A DNA stretch of 64,000 bases. Source: Tabrizicola aquatica. Lineage in GTDB: Bacteria > Pseudomonadota > Alphaproteobacteria > Rhodobacterales > Rhodobacteraceae. The notes beneath the pieces are model-generated. The model saw only the letters and a list, made by a program, of their open reading frames with translations, was not told where the DNA came from and did no database searches. The DNA lies in contig NZ_PJON01000003.1 of assembly GCF_002900975.1 (NCBI RefSeq), positions 434,001 to 498,000 of the forward strand, given 5' to 3'. Positions 20,679-28,497 of this stretch are shown one piece after another (position 1 is the stretch's first letter; each line of letters opens with the position of its first letter). The position numbers and the translations under genes are program-made.

Positions 20679-22349
20679 TTAGCCTTCGGTGCCGGTCGCG
20701 GTCTCTTCGGTGTCGGCGGTCGGCGCGGACTTCAGCGCGAAGCTGCGCAGGATGAAATCGGGAACATGGTCGCCCATGCCGATCACTGCCGGCCCCAGAT
20801 CGCGGTCGCGGCGCTGGTCGCGCCGGTCATCGCGCGGCTCGCGGCGGCTGTCGCCCCGGTCGCTCCGCGTTTCGGTCCGGGCTTCGGTCCGCTCGGCCCG
20901 ACCCTCGCTGCGGTCATCGCGGCGACCCTCGCCCCGGTCGTCCCGGCGGCGTTCGCCCCGGTCGCTGCGCTCACTCCGCTCGGACCTGTCGGGCCGTGCT
21001 TCGCGGCGCGGTTCGCGTGCGGGTTCTTCGGACACGACCGCGGGTTCGGCCTTCGGGGCGGCCACCAACGGCTCCATCGCCGCAACCTCGTCATGCGGTT
21101 TCACCGGGCGATCCCGCTCACGGCTGCGGCCGCTGCGTTCGCGGGGCTTGCGGTCCTCACGCGGGCGGTCGGGGCGGCTTTCGGCGGTCGAAGGCTCGAA
21201 CCCTTCGGGCAGGTCGCCGCGCGGGATTTCGGTCTTGATCAGGCTTTCGATCGCCTTGAGATACTTCTCATCCGATGGCACCGAGATGGTCAGCGCCTTG
21301 CCCAGACGACCAGCGCGGCCGGTGCGGCCGATGCGGTGGACATAATCCTCGGGGTGGCTGGGCACGTCGAAGTTGAACACATGGCTGACCGCCGGAATGT
21401 CCAGTCCGCGCGCCGCCACGTCCGAGGCGACCAGGAGATGCAGCGTGCCGTCACGGAAGGCGTCCAGCGTCTTCATCCGCGTCGACTGTTCCAGGTCGCC
21501 GTGGATGGGGGCCGCGTTGAAGCCATGCGCTTTCAGCGATTTGGCCACCACGTCCACGTCCATCTTGCGGTTGCAGAAGATGATGGCGTTGGTGCAAGCC
21601 TCGCCCTCGGCGCGGATCAGGGCGCGCAGGACGGCGCGCTTGTCGGCAAAGTTGCGGTCCTTGCGGATCGGCTTCACCTCGATCAGGCTTTGCGTGATCG
21701 TCAGCGAGGCGGTGGCCTGGCGGGCAACCTCGATCCGGGCCGGGTTGGTCAGGAAGGTGCTGGTGATCCGCTCGATCTCGGGCGCCATGGTGGCGCTGTA
21801 GAACATGGTCTGGCGGGTGAAGGGGGTCAGCTGGAAGATCCGCTCGATATCCGGGATGAAGCCCATGTCGAGCATCCGGTCGGCCTCATCGACCACCATG
21901 ATCTGCACGCCGGTCAGAAGAAGCTTGCCACGCTCGAAATGGTCGAGCAGGCGGCCGGGGGTGGCGATCAGCACGTCGACGCCACGGTCGATCAGCTTGT
22001 CCTGTTCGCCAAAGGCCACGCCGCCGATCAGCAGCGCCTTCGTCAGTTTGGTGTGCTTGGCGTAGATGTCGAAGTTCTCGGCCACCTGGGCGGCAAGTTC
22101 GCGCGTCGGCGCCAGCACCAGGCTGCGCGGCATCCGGGCGCGGGCGCGGCCCTGGCCCAGAAGCGTGATCATCGGCAGCGTGAAGCTGGCGGTCTTGCCG
22201 GTGCCGGTCTGGGCGATGCCAAGGACATCGCGGCCTTTTAGCGCCTCGGGGATGGCCTGGGCCTGGATCGGGGTGGGGGTTTCGTAGCCGGCTTCAGTGA
22301 CGGCCTGCAGCACGCGCGGGTCCAGCGCGAGGTCGGAGAATTTGGTCAT
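20679..22349 (-). CDS. DEAD-box ATP-dependent RNA helicase
   Basis: The 556-residue protein has the full helicase core: AQTGTGKT (residues 46-53), APTRELA (80-86), DEAD (154-157), SAT, and HRIGRTGRAGR near 335. The C-terminal 150 residues are Arg/Asp/Glu-rich, with many RDDR and RSDRG-like repeats, as in RhlE/DeaD-type proteins where the tail binds RNA. I start it at the ATG at 22349 because the usual N-terminus (FSDLALDPRVLQAV) begins there. The frame stays open 105 bases upstream. Likely roles are RNA decay or ribosome assembly; the exact paralogue cannot be fixed. Confidence 0.94.
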   Translation of the reverse strand: MTKFSDLALDPRVLQAVTEAGYETPTPIQAQAIPEALKGRDVLGIAQTGTGKTASFTLPMITLLGQGRARARMPRSLVLAPTRELAAQVAENFDIYAKHTKLTKALLIGGVAFGEQDKLIDRGVDVLIATPGRLLDHFERGKLLLTGVQIMVVDEADRMLDMGFIPDIERIFQLTPFTRQTMFYSATMAPEIERITSTFLTNPARIEVARQATASLTITQSLIEVKPIRKDRNFADKRAVLRALIRAEGEACTNAIIFCNRKMDVDVVAKSLKAHGFNAAPIHGDLEQSTRMKTLDAFRDGTLHLLVASDVAARGLDIPAVSHVFNFDVPSHPEDYVHRIGRTGRAGRLGKALTISVPSDEKYLKAIESLIKTEIPRGDLPEGFEPSTAESRPDRPREDRKPRERSGRSRERDRPVKPHDEVAAMEPLVAAPKAEPAVVSEEPAREPRREARPDRSERSERSDRGERRRDDRGEGRRDDRSEGRAERTEARTETRSDRGDSRREPRDDRRDQRRDRDLGPAVIGMGDHVPDFILRSFALKSAPTADTEETATGTEG

Positions 22350-22362
22350 TAGCGTCCTATGG

Positions 22363-22381
22363 ATGCGGTATCGGACCGCAT
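22363..22381 (-). other. hairpin in the helicase 5' leader
   Basis: ATGCGGT and ACCGCAT pair over 7 bp around ATCGG, 14 bases upstream of the helicase ATG. A leader hairpin so close to the start could affect translation or be the target of self-regulation, as known for some RNA helicases. This is inference only. Confidence 0.4.
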
Positions 22382-22478
22382 GAATGATGGGACGCAAGTT
22401 TCCGGGCGCCCCGGCGTCTCGGCCCCGTTTGGCCGCGCTTCGCGCATAACGCAAATGGCGGACGGGGTCAAGAACGCG

Positions 22479-24074
22479 CTAGACCATCATCTCCTTGGTC
22501 GCGGTCAGCTTCACGCCGGGATAGTCGCGCACCACGCGGTCGATGTCCCATTGCAGGCGGGTCAGGAACACCAGGTCCCCGTCGCTGTCATGCGCGATGT
22601 GGCCCTTGTTGACGTTCACCAGCTTTTCGATCTCGGCCTTGTCGCCGGAAATCCAGCGGGCCGAGGTGAAGTTCGACCCCTCGAAACGGACGGGGAGGGA
22701 ATACTCCTGCTCGATCCGGCTGGCCAGAACGTCGAATTGCAGGGCGCCGACGACGCCGACGATGTAGCCACTGCCGATCATCGGCTTGAACACCTTGGCG
22801 GCGCCTTCCTCGGCGAATTGGGTCAGGGCCTTTTCCAGATGCTTGGCCTTCATCGGGTCCAGCGCGCGGATGGATTGGAGGAGTTCCGGCGCGAAAGAGG
22901 GGATGCCGGTGAAGCGCAGCGTCTCGCCTTCGGTCAGCGCGTCGCCGATGCGAAGCTGGCCGTGGTTCGGGATGCCGATGATGTCGCCGGCCCAGGCTTC
23001 CTCGGCCAGCTCGCGGTCGGCGGCAAGGAACAGGACCGGGTTGGTGATCGACATCGGTTTCTTGGTGCGGACGTGATGCAGTTTCATGCCGCGTTCGAAA
23101 TGGCCCGAGGCAAGGCGAACAAAGGCCACCCGGTCGCGGTGCTTGGGGTCCATGTTGGCCTGGACCTTGAACACAAAGCCGGTGACCGGGCTTTCATCCG
23201 CGCTGACCTGGCGTTCGGCTGCCTTCTGCGGCTGGGGTTCGGGCCCGAATTCGCCGATGCCGTCCATCAGTTCCTTCACGCCGAAAGAGTTGATGGCGCT
23301 GCCAAACCAGATCGGCGTCATCGAACCGTTCAGAAAGGAGGCGCGGTCGAAAGCGGGCAGCAGCTCGCGCGCCATTTCCAGTTCCTCATGGAACTTGGCC
23401 AGAAGGTCGGCGGGGATGTGTTCGGCAAGTTTGGGGTCGTCGACGCCGCTGATCTGGATCGATTCCGCCACCTTGTTGCGGTCTGCGCGGTCCATGATCT
23501 CCAGCCGGTCATGCAGCAGGTCGTAGGCGCCCACGAAATCGCGCCCGACGCCGATGGGCCAGCTTGCCGGAGTGACGTCAATCGCCAGGTTCTCCTGGAT
23601 CTCGTCGATGATGGAAAAGGTGTCGCGGCTTTCGCGGTCCATCTTGTTGCAGAAGGTCAGGATCGGCAGGTCGCGCATCCGGCAGACCTCGAACAGCTTG
23701 CGGGTCTGGGATTCGACGCCCTTGGCCCCGTCGATCACCATGATCGCGGCATCGACGGCGGTCAGGGTGCGGTAGGTATCCTCGGAAAAATCGCTGTGGC
23801 CGGGCGTGTCGACCAGGTTGAAGCGGTACTGCCGGAAGTCGAAGGACATGGCCGAGGCGGAAACCGAGATGCCCCGGTCCTGCTCCAGCTTCAGGAAGTC
23901 CGACCGCGTGCGCCGCGCCTCGCCCTTGGCGCGGACCTGGCCGGCCATCTGGATCGCGCCCCCGAACAGCAGGAACTTTTCGGTCAGCGTGGTTTTCCCC
24001 GCATCGGGGTGCGCGATGATCGCGAAGGTCCGGCGGCGGGCAATTTCGGGCGGAAGGGGGGCACGGTTCGACAT
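22479..24074 (-). CDS. prfC: peptide chain release factor 3
   Basis: The 531-residue GTPase recycles release factors RF1/RF2 from the ribosome. GTP-binding motifs are AHPDAGKT (residues 21-28), DTPGH and NKMD. The RF3-specific region ARWISGDKAEIEKLVNVNKG and the terminal RDYPGVKL are present. Length equals E. coli RF3 within a few residues. I start it at 24074 (MSNRAPLPPE); two ATGs lie 6 and 12 bases upstream and would add two or four residues. The gene faces away from the SnoaL-like gene. Confidence 0.95.
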   Translation of the reverse strand: MSNRAPLPPEIARRRTFAIIAHPDAGKTTLTEKFLLFGGAIQMAGQVRAKGEARRTRSDFLKLEQDRGISVSASAMSFDFRQYRFNLVDTPGHSDFSEDTYRTLTAVDAAIMVIDGAKGVESQTRKLFEVCRMRDLPILTFCNKMDRESRDTFSIIDEIQENLAIDVTPASWPIGVGRDFVGAYDLLHDRLEIMDRADRNKVAESIQISGVDDPKLAEHIPADLLAKFHEELEMARELLPAFDRASFLNGSMTPIWFGSAINSFGVKELMDGIGEFGPEPQPQKAAERQVSADESPVTGFVFKVQANMDPKHRDRVAFVRLASGHFERGMKLHHVRTKKPMSITNPVLFLAADRELAEEAWAGDIIGIPNHGQLRIGDALTEGETLRFTGIPSFAPELLQSIRALDPMKAKHLEKALTQFAEEGAAKVFKPMIGSGYIVGVVGALQFDVLASRIEQEYSLPVRFEGSNFTSARWISGDKAEIEKLVNVNKGHIAHDSDGDLVFLTRLQWDIDRVVRDYPGVKLTATKEMMV

Positions 24075-24182
24075 GGGCATCCCCATAGCGCGGGCGGGGT
24101 TTGGCCGCAACGGGCACGGGGGCTTGTGCGACCGCAGTCCGCAGCGCAAGGTGAGAACAATGATCGAACATTGGAGGATGAC

Positions 24183-24548
24183 ATGACCCTGAAAGAGATT
24201 GCAGAGGCGCTGGTTGCAGGCTGCCGCGAGGACCGGACGCGGGAGAACCTGGACAAGCTTTATGCCCCGGACGCAGTTTCGGTCGAGCCGACGGACACGG
24301 GAACGGGGCGCGAGACTGTTGGACTGGCGGGTATCCACGGCAAGCATGACTGGTGGGATGCCAACTTCGACGTGCCGGCGCTGGTGGTGGAGGGGCCGTT
24401 TCTGCATGGCGACGACCGCTTTGCCGTGATCTTCGACATGGAGACGGTGCACAAGGCGTCGGGCGAACGGCGCAAGGACCGCGAGGTCGGTGTCTATCAC
24501 GTCAAGGACGGCAAGATCATGCGGGAGGAGTTCTTCTTCGGCGGCTGA
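24183..24548 (+). CDS. SnoaL/NTF2-like protein
   Basis: The 121-residue soluble protein shows an NTF2/SnoaL-like pattern: an N-terminal helix (TLKEIAEALVAGCREDRTRENLDKLY), then beta strands ending in VGVYHVKDGKIMREEFFF. Such proteins bind small molecules or act as isomerases, but no substrate can be named. A good GGAGG sits just upstream of the ATG at 24183. It is divergent from prfC with a 108-base gap. Confidence 0.85.
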   Translation: MTLKEIAEALVAGCREDRTRENLDKLYAPDAVSVEPTDTGTGRETVGLAGIHGKHDWWDANFDVPALVVEGPFLHGDDRFAVIFDMETVHKASGERRKDREVGVYHVKDGKIMREEFFFGG

Positions 24549-24549
24549 G

Positions 24550-24568
24550 CCCGGCTTCGGCCGGGTTT
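24550..24568 (+). terminator. terminator after the SnoaL-like gene
   Basis: CCCGGC and GCCGGG pair around a TTCG tetraloop immediately after the stop codon, followed by TTT. The UUCG-capped stem directly at the gene end fits an intrinsic terminator, though the T run is only three bases. Confidence 0.65.
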
Positions 24569-24574
24569 CAAAAG

Positions 24575-24680
24575 GAGCGCTTGCGCGCAAGTCTTTGTCT
24601 CGTCGGCGGGCTTGCGCCCTTCTCCTCGGAGTTGGGGGTTTTCCACCCCCAAACCCCCGGAGGATATTTGGGCAAATGTG
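24575..24680 (+). repeat. dispersed composite repeat, copy 2
   Basis: The element begins with GAGCGCTTGCGCGCAAG and CTTTGTCTCG, has the hairpin TTGGGGGT-TTTCC-ACCCCCAA in its middle, and ends in GGATATTTGGG. The first and last modules match copy 3 (37376-37475) in order and orientation. The hairpin and last module match copy 1. It fills the gap before the SDR gene. Confidence 0.7.
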
Positions 24681-24750
24681 AAAGGCTTGCAGGTCCTTGT
24701 CCTGGCCGGGTCGCCTGCTAGGCTTGGGCCAGAAGCAGGAGGGTTTGCGA

Positions 24751-25527
24751 ATGGATCTGGGGATCAGGGGAAAGCGGGCGCTGGTCTGTGCCTCGTCCAA
24801 GGGATTGGGGCGGGGCTGCGCCGAGGCTTTGGCCGAAGTCGGCGTGGACCTGGTGATGAACGCCCGCGGTGCCGAGGCGCTGGAGGCGGCGGCGGCCGAG
24901 ATCCGGGCGCGGCATCAGGTGAGTGTGACGACCGTGGCGGCAGACATCACGACCGAGGCGGGGCGCGCGGCGGTGTTGGCAGAGGGGCCGTTCGACATTC
25001 TGGTGACCAACGCGGGTGGCCCGCCGCCTGGTCTGTGGTCCGATTGGGGCCGCGAGGATTTCATCAAGGCGCTGGATGCCAACATGCTGACGCCGATTGC
25101 GCTGATGCAGGCCGTCTTGCCGGGAATGATGGCGCAGGGCTGGGGGCGGGTGGTCAACATCACCAGCGTCTCGGTCAAGTCGCCGGTGCCGGTGCTGGGC
25201 CTGTCGAACTCGGCCCGGGCGGGGTTGACGGGGTTCGTCGCCGGCACCTCGCGGCAGGTGGCGGGCAAGGGGGTCACGATCAACAATCTTCTGCCCGGCA
25301 TCCATGCGACGGATCGGGCGATTGCGCTGGATTCGGCGGTGGTCAAGGCGCGCGGGATCACGATGGAGCAGGCGATAGAGGAGCGCGCCGCCACGATCCC
25401 GGCGGGGCGCTATGGCACGGCGGCCGAATTCGGCGCGGCCTGCGCGTTCCTGTGTTCGCAGCACGCGGGCTTTATCGTCGGGCAGAACGTGCTTCTGGAC
25501 GGCGGGGCTACCAACGCGACGTTGTGA
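24751..25527 (+). CDS. SDR family protein with atypical active site
   Basis: The 258-residue protein has the Rossmann fold of short-chain dehydrogenases: the cofactor loop ASSKGLGRG (residues 14-22), NAGG (87-90), N111 and S139 (NITS). The catalytic Tyr-x-x-x-Lys is replaced. The aligned segment reads GLSNSARAGL, putting Ser152 where Tyr and Arg156 where Lys are expected. A known subgroup of FabG-like proteins shares this change; its reactions are poorly defined. The start ATG follows CAGGAGGG. No pathway is indicated by the neighbours. Its end overlaps the convergent membrane protein gene by 20 bases. Confidence 0.85.
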   Translation: MDLGIRGKRALVCASSKGLGRGCAEALAEVGVDLVMNARGAEALEAAAAEIRARHQVSVTTVAADITTEAGRAAVLAEGPFDILVTNAGGPPPGLWSDWGREDFIKALDANMLTPIALMQAVLPGMMAQGWGRVVNITSVSVKSPVPVLGLSNSARAGLTGFVAGTSRQVAGKGVTINNLLPGIHATDRAIALDSAVVKARGITMEQAIEERAATIPAGRYGTAAEFGAACAFLCSQHAGFIVGQNVLLDGGATNATL

Positions 25528-25999
25528 TCGGCCGCGGCTTCGGGCGGCCGGGGTCGAAGATGCCCAGAAGCAGCATCAGAAGGCCCCCGCCGATCCAGGC
25601 CCAGCCGCCCGGCCCCAACACGTCCGAGGCCAGAGTGAAGAGGCGGTTCGCCTCTTCCGCCGTCCATTGCGGCTCGGCCAGGCCCAGGGTTTCGCGCGCG
25701 CGCCAGACCAGGATGCCGGCCAGCGCCACCGGACACAGGCCGGTCAGGAAGGCCAGCCAGCGCCGCTCTAGCCCGACAAGCGCGGCGAGAAGGAACAGGC
25801 CGGCCAAGACGAAACTGAACAGGAACAGCCGCACCTCGTTCGGGGCCTCGCGCAGATAGGTCTCGACCGTGTCGCGGTCGAAGGCGGGCAGGACATCCCA
25901 GGGGGTCAGGTTGCTGCCGATCGGAGTGGCGACCCAGGGCAGGAAAAGCCCGGCAAGAATGGCAACGGCGCACAGAAGCGCGAGCGGGCGAAACAGCAT
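25508..25999 (-). CDS. four-helix membrane protein of unknown function
   Basis: The 163-residue product has about four hydrophobic helices: PLALLCAVAILAGLFLPWVA near the start, LFLFSFVLAGLFLLAALVGL, WLAFLTGLCPVALAGILVW, and GGWAWIGGGLLMLLLGIF near the end. The second loop and the C-terminal tail (DPGRPKPRP) are polar. I recognise no family. It overlaps the convergent SDR gene by 20 bases at their 3' ends and is divergent from an ABC ATPase gene. Confidence 0.75.
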   Translation of the reverse strand: MLFRPLALLCAVAILAGLFLPWVATPIGSNLTPWDVLPAFDRDTVETYLREAPNEVRLFLFSFVLAGLFLLAALVGLERRWLAFLTGLCPVALAGILVWRARETLGLAEPQWTAEEANRLFTLASDVLGPGGWAWIGGGLLMLLLGIFDPGRPKPRPITTSRW

Positions 26000-26143
26000 G
26001 GCCGGGACCTTCCTGTCCAGGTTTCAATAACAGTCCCGCCATAGCGGCGCATTCTGTGCAAAACGTGGACAGTTTGCGCCAATTTTGCGTCCGGCCGCCG
26101 TCGGGCTGACGGTTGCCCGTCCGGCGGGGCGCTGCTAGAGAAA

Positions 26144-26161
26144 CCTGAGCAATTCACTAGG
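26144..26161. promoter_or_regulatory. imperfect palindrome upstream of the ABC ATPase
   Basis: CCTGAGCAATTCACTAGG is symmetric in CCT-N4-AATT-N4-AGG and ends 5 bases before the ATPase start, overlapping the place of the ribosome-binding site. It could be a repressor site, but the symmetry is partial and no regulator is adjacent. Confidence 0.3.
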
Positions 26162-26166
26162 ACGGC

Positions 26167-27249
26167 ATGCCCGACAGCGCCCCCCTTCGTCTTGAGGTCC
26201 ATCATCTGAGCCGCGCGTTCGGCGGGCGGCGGGTGGTGGACGATGTCTCGCTTTCGGTGGCGGCGGGGCAGGTGACTTGCCTTCTGGGCCCCTCGGGCTG
26301 CGGCAAGTCGACCACGTTGCGGATCATCGCAGGGGTGGAGCGTGCCGATCAGGGCGAGGTGCGGATCGACGGTCGCCAGGTGGCGGGCGGTGGCGTGCAT
26401 GTCCCGCCCGAGGCGCGATCGGTCGGCCTGATGTTCCAGGATTTCGCGCTGTTTCCGCATCTGACGGTGGCCGAGAACGTCGGCTTCGGCCTGCGGGTGG
26501 ACCGGGCGGAAAAGGCACGGCGCGTGGGGGAACTGCTTGAGAAAGTGGACCTTTCCGGTTTTGGCGCCAAGCACCCGCATCAGCTTTCCGGGGGCGAGCA
26601 GCAGCGTGTCGCCCTTGCCCGGGCGCTGGCGCCGCGGCCCCGGGTCATGCTGATGGACGAGCCGTTCTCGGGTCTCGACAACCGCTTGCGCGACGGCATC
26701 CGCGACCGGACGCTGGAACTGTTGAAGGAAGAGGGCGCGGCGGTCCTGTTGGTGACCCACGAACCCGACGAGGCGATGCGGATGGCCGACGAGATCGCGC
26801 TGATGCGCGCGGGCCGCATCGTGCAGAAGGGCGCGCCCTACAACGTCTATAACGCGCCGGTGGACAAGGCGGCGGCGGCGTTCTTCAGCGATATCAATGT
26901 GATCCGCGGTGTGTCGAAGGGCGCGCTGACCGAGACGCCGTTCGGAGCCTTCCTGACCCCCGGCCATGCCGATGGTGGCGAGGTGGAAATCGTGATCCGC
27001 CCGCAGCACCTGCGGATCGACTTCGACCGTGGCGGCCGCGGCCCGAATCCGACCCCGGAAGATGGCACTCCCGCCCGTGGCACGGTCCTGCGCAGCCGCT
27101 ATCTGGGGCGCGAAAGCCTGGTGGACTTCGCGATGGATTTCGAGGGGGCCAAGCTGACGGCCAGCGTGCCGGGGGTGTTCCTGCCGAAGCCGGGGACTGT
27201 CCTGTGGCTGATGATCCGGCGCGAGCGCTGCTTTGTGTTCGGGGTCTAG
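26167..27249 (+). CDS. ABC transporter ATP-binding protein, ferric iron/spermidine type
   Basis: The 360-residue protein has an ATPase domain (Walker A GPSGCGKST at 41-49, signature LSGGEQQR at 140-147, Walker B MLMDEP at 161-166) and a C-terminal TOBE-type regulatory domain (VIRPQHLRIDF and the RYLGRESLVDF region). This architecture is that of FbpC/PotA-type importers energising uptake of iron or of polyamines and similar solutes. No permease or binding protein is next to it, so it is an orphan subunit here and its substrate is open. It is divergent from the membrane protein gene, with a 167-base gap between them. Confidence 0.9.
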   Translation: MPDSAPLRLEVHHLSRAFGGRRVVDDVSLSVAAGQVTCLLGPSGCGKSTTLRIIAGVERADQGEVRIDGRQVAGGGVHVPPEARSVGLMFQDFALFPHLTVAENVGFGLRVDRAEKARRVGELLEKVDLSGFGAKHPHQLSGGEQQRVALARALAPRPRVMLMDEPFSGLDNRLRDGIRDRTLELLKEEGAAVLLVTHEPDEAMRMADEIALMRAGRIVQKGAPYNVYNAPVDKAAAAFFSDINVIRGVSKGALTETPFGAFLTPGHADGGEVEIVIRPQHLRIDFDRGGRGPNPTPEDGTPARGTVLRSRYLGRESLVDFAMDFEGAKLTASVPGVFLPKPGTVLWLMIRRERCFVFGV

Positions 27250-27347
27250 GCGCACGCAGCGTTAAGCTGCTGATCCTGTTGCAGAAAGATCTGCTGCCAT
27301 CTGTGTGCTTCCTGTCTGGCCTGCGGGCCGTTGACCAAGGGGGCGAC

Positions 27348-28022
27348 TCAGCTGCCGTGCAGGCGGCGCCAGTCGGCGAGCGTCGTTCCTGGCACTTCGG
27401 GAAAGCTCTCGCCTGTCGGGTGCAGGCTGTCGATCCGGTCCACGCGGAAGCTGCGGAAATTGCCCCGCGTCTCGCACCAGCTGGCCAGCGTCCAGACGCG
27501 GCCCCAGAACTCCAGCAGGAGGGGGCGGATTGGCCGTTCCGAAGGGACGCCCGCACTGTCGGCATAGGCGATGACCACACGTTCGCGCAGCCGGATCGCG
27601 CGGCGCAAGGCAGGCAGGTGTCGGGCGGCGGCCAGCGCTTCGGCACCGGGAAAGACCCAGGTGTCCTGCCCGATTCCGTCCAGCAGGCGGGCGGGCAGGA
27701 CGGCGGTGATCTTGCCCAGCAAGCTGTCTGCCGCCCGCGTCAGCGAAGGGTCGGCCCCCCGGGTCACCAGTTGCAGCCCCAGCGTCAGGGCCTGCACCTC
27801 GTCCGGGGTCAGCGTGAGGGGTGGCAGGGTCACGGGTTCGCGCAGGATGTAGCCCACCCCGCGCTCGCCCTCGACCGGCAGGCCCGAGGCGATGAGCGTT
27901 GCCATGTCGCGCCAAAGGGTGCGGGTCGAGACCTCCAGCCGTGCGGCCATGTCGCGCGCGGTGTGCAGCCGTCCGTCGCGCAGGATCTGGATCAGTTCGA
28001 ACAGGCGGTCGGTGCGGCGCAT
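27348..28022 (-). CDS. YafY-type transcriptional regulator (HTH plus WYL domain)
   Basis: The 224-residue protein has an N-terminal winged HTH (RLHTARDMAARLEVSTRTLWRDM, about residues 18-40) followed by a WYL-type ligand-sensing domain (from about 100; RVVIAYAD, the RPLLLEFWGRVWTLASW segment, and FRSFRVDRI). Such proteins are repressors or activators responding to small ligands or nucleic acid. It lies 21 bases after a monooxygenase-like gene on the same strand and is paralogous to the HTH protein encoded at 28498. The pair probably recognises the shared CTGACA palindromes nearby. A 98-base gap separates it from the ABC ATPase gene. Confidence 0.88.
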   Translation of the reverse strand: MRRTDRLFELIQILRDGRLHTARDMAARLEVSTRTLWRDMATLIASGLPVEGERGVGYILREPVTLPPLTLTPDEVQALTLGLQLVTRGADPSLTRAADSLLGKITAVLPARLLDGIGQDTWVFPGAEALAAARHLPALRRAIRLRERVVIAYADSAGVPSERPIRPLLLEFWGRVWTLASWCETRGNFRSFRVDRIDSLHPTGESFPEVPGTTLADWRRLHGS

Positions 28023-28043
28023 GGCGGCAGGGTGGGCCGGGGG

Positions 28044-28355
28044 TCAGTCCAGCGTCAAGGCCAGGGTTTCATGGCGCATTGTGGCGGACGGCCCGTCGAT
28101 CAGTGCCATGAAGGGATGGAAGTCCGGGTCCGCCATCACGCTTTGCGCCGCAGCTTCGGCCTGTGCCAGGCTGGCCCAGGTCACGGCGTCGGTCCAGCGG
28201 CCGTCCGGCCCCTGCGACAACCGGCGCGAGAGAAAGCCGGGCTGGCGGCGGACCAGGGCCTCGGTCCCGTGGGCGGCGGACAGGAAGGCAGCCTCGGGCG
28301 TATCGGGGACCAGGGTGAAGGTGACGTATTCGATTACCGTCGTTTCGGGGGCCAT
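28044..28355 (-). CDS. antibiotic biosynthesis monooxygenase-like (ABM fold) protein
   Basis: The 103-residue soluble protein (from the ATG at 28355, preceded by AAGGAG) has the compact alpha-beta pattern of ABM/EthD-like domains: VIEYVTFTLVPDTPEAAFLSA, GFLSRRL and WTDAVTWASLAQAEAAAQS. These form dimeric barrels; many members have no known substrate. It is the first gene of a two-gene unit with the YafY-type regulator. A CTGACA-N6-TGTCAG palindrome lies 46 bases upstream of its start, so it is probably the regulated target. Confidence 0.8.
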   Translation of the reverse strand: MAPETTVIEYVTFTLVPDTPEAAFLSAAHGTEALVRRQPGFLSRRLSQGPDGRWTDAVTWASLAQAEAAAQSVMADPDFHPFMALIDGPSATMRHETLALTLD

Positions 28356-28400
28356 CGGGAACTCCTTTGGTTGCGATGCGACGGGTATGGCAGGGGGCAA

Positions 28401-28418
28401 CTGACAAGGGTCTGTCAG
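28401..28418. promoter_or_regulatory. CTGACA-N6-TGTCAG palindrome (operator candidate)
   Basis: CTGACA-AGGGTC-TGTCAG is a perfect 6-bp inverted repeat 46 bases upstream of the ABM-like gene. The same arms and spacer length recur at 28890-28909 in front of the second regulator gene. It is a likely binding site of one or both YafY-type proteins. Confidence 0.65.
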
Positions 28419-28436
28419 CAACGGCGCGGCCGGGGG

Positions 28437-28485
28437 CAAATTTCTTGAGTAAGAAATTTGTCAAAATCCTTCCTCAAGGATTTTG
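28437..28485. repeat. tandem 10-bp hairpins (terminator or repetitive element)
   Basis: Two perfect hairpins stand side by side. The first is CAAATTTCTT-GAGT-AAGAAATTTG (28437-28460); the second is CAAAATCCTT-CCTC-AAGGATTTTG (28462-28485). Both have 10-bp stems and 4-base loops, and they are strikingly AT-rich for this genome. They lie 12 bases after the stop of the minus-strand HTH gene, so they may terminate it. Confidence 0.7.
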
Positions 28486-28497
28486 GGGGCGCCTGGA

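Noticed and set aside
20766-21100. Repeated short motifs at the 3' end of the helicase gene that look like tandem DNA repeats
   Set aside because: They encode the Arg/Asp/Glu-rich tail typical of this helicase type and are imperfect, so they reflect protein composition and are neither a CRISPR array nor a satellite.
22359-24548. A 729-codon plus-strand frame that runs opposite prfC into the SnoaL-like gene
   Set aside because: Only the last 121 codons from 24183 look like protein and have a ribosome-binding site; the rest is prfC antisense.
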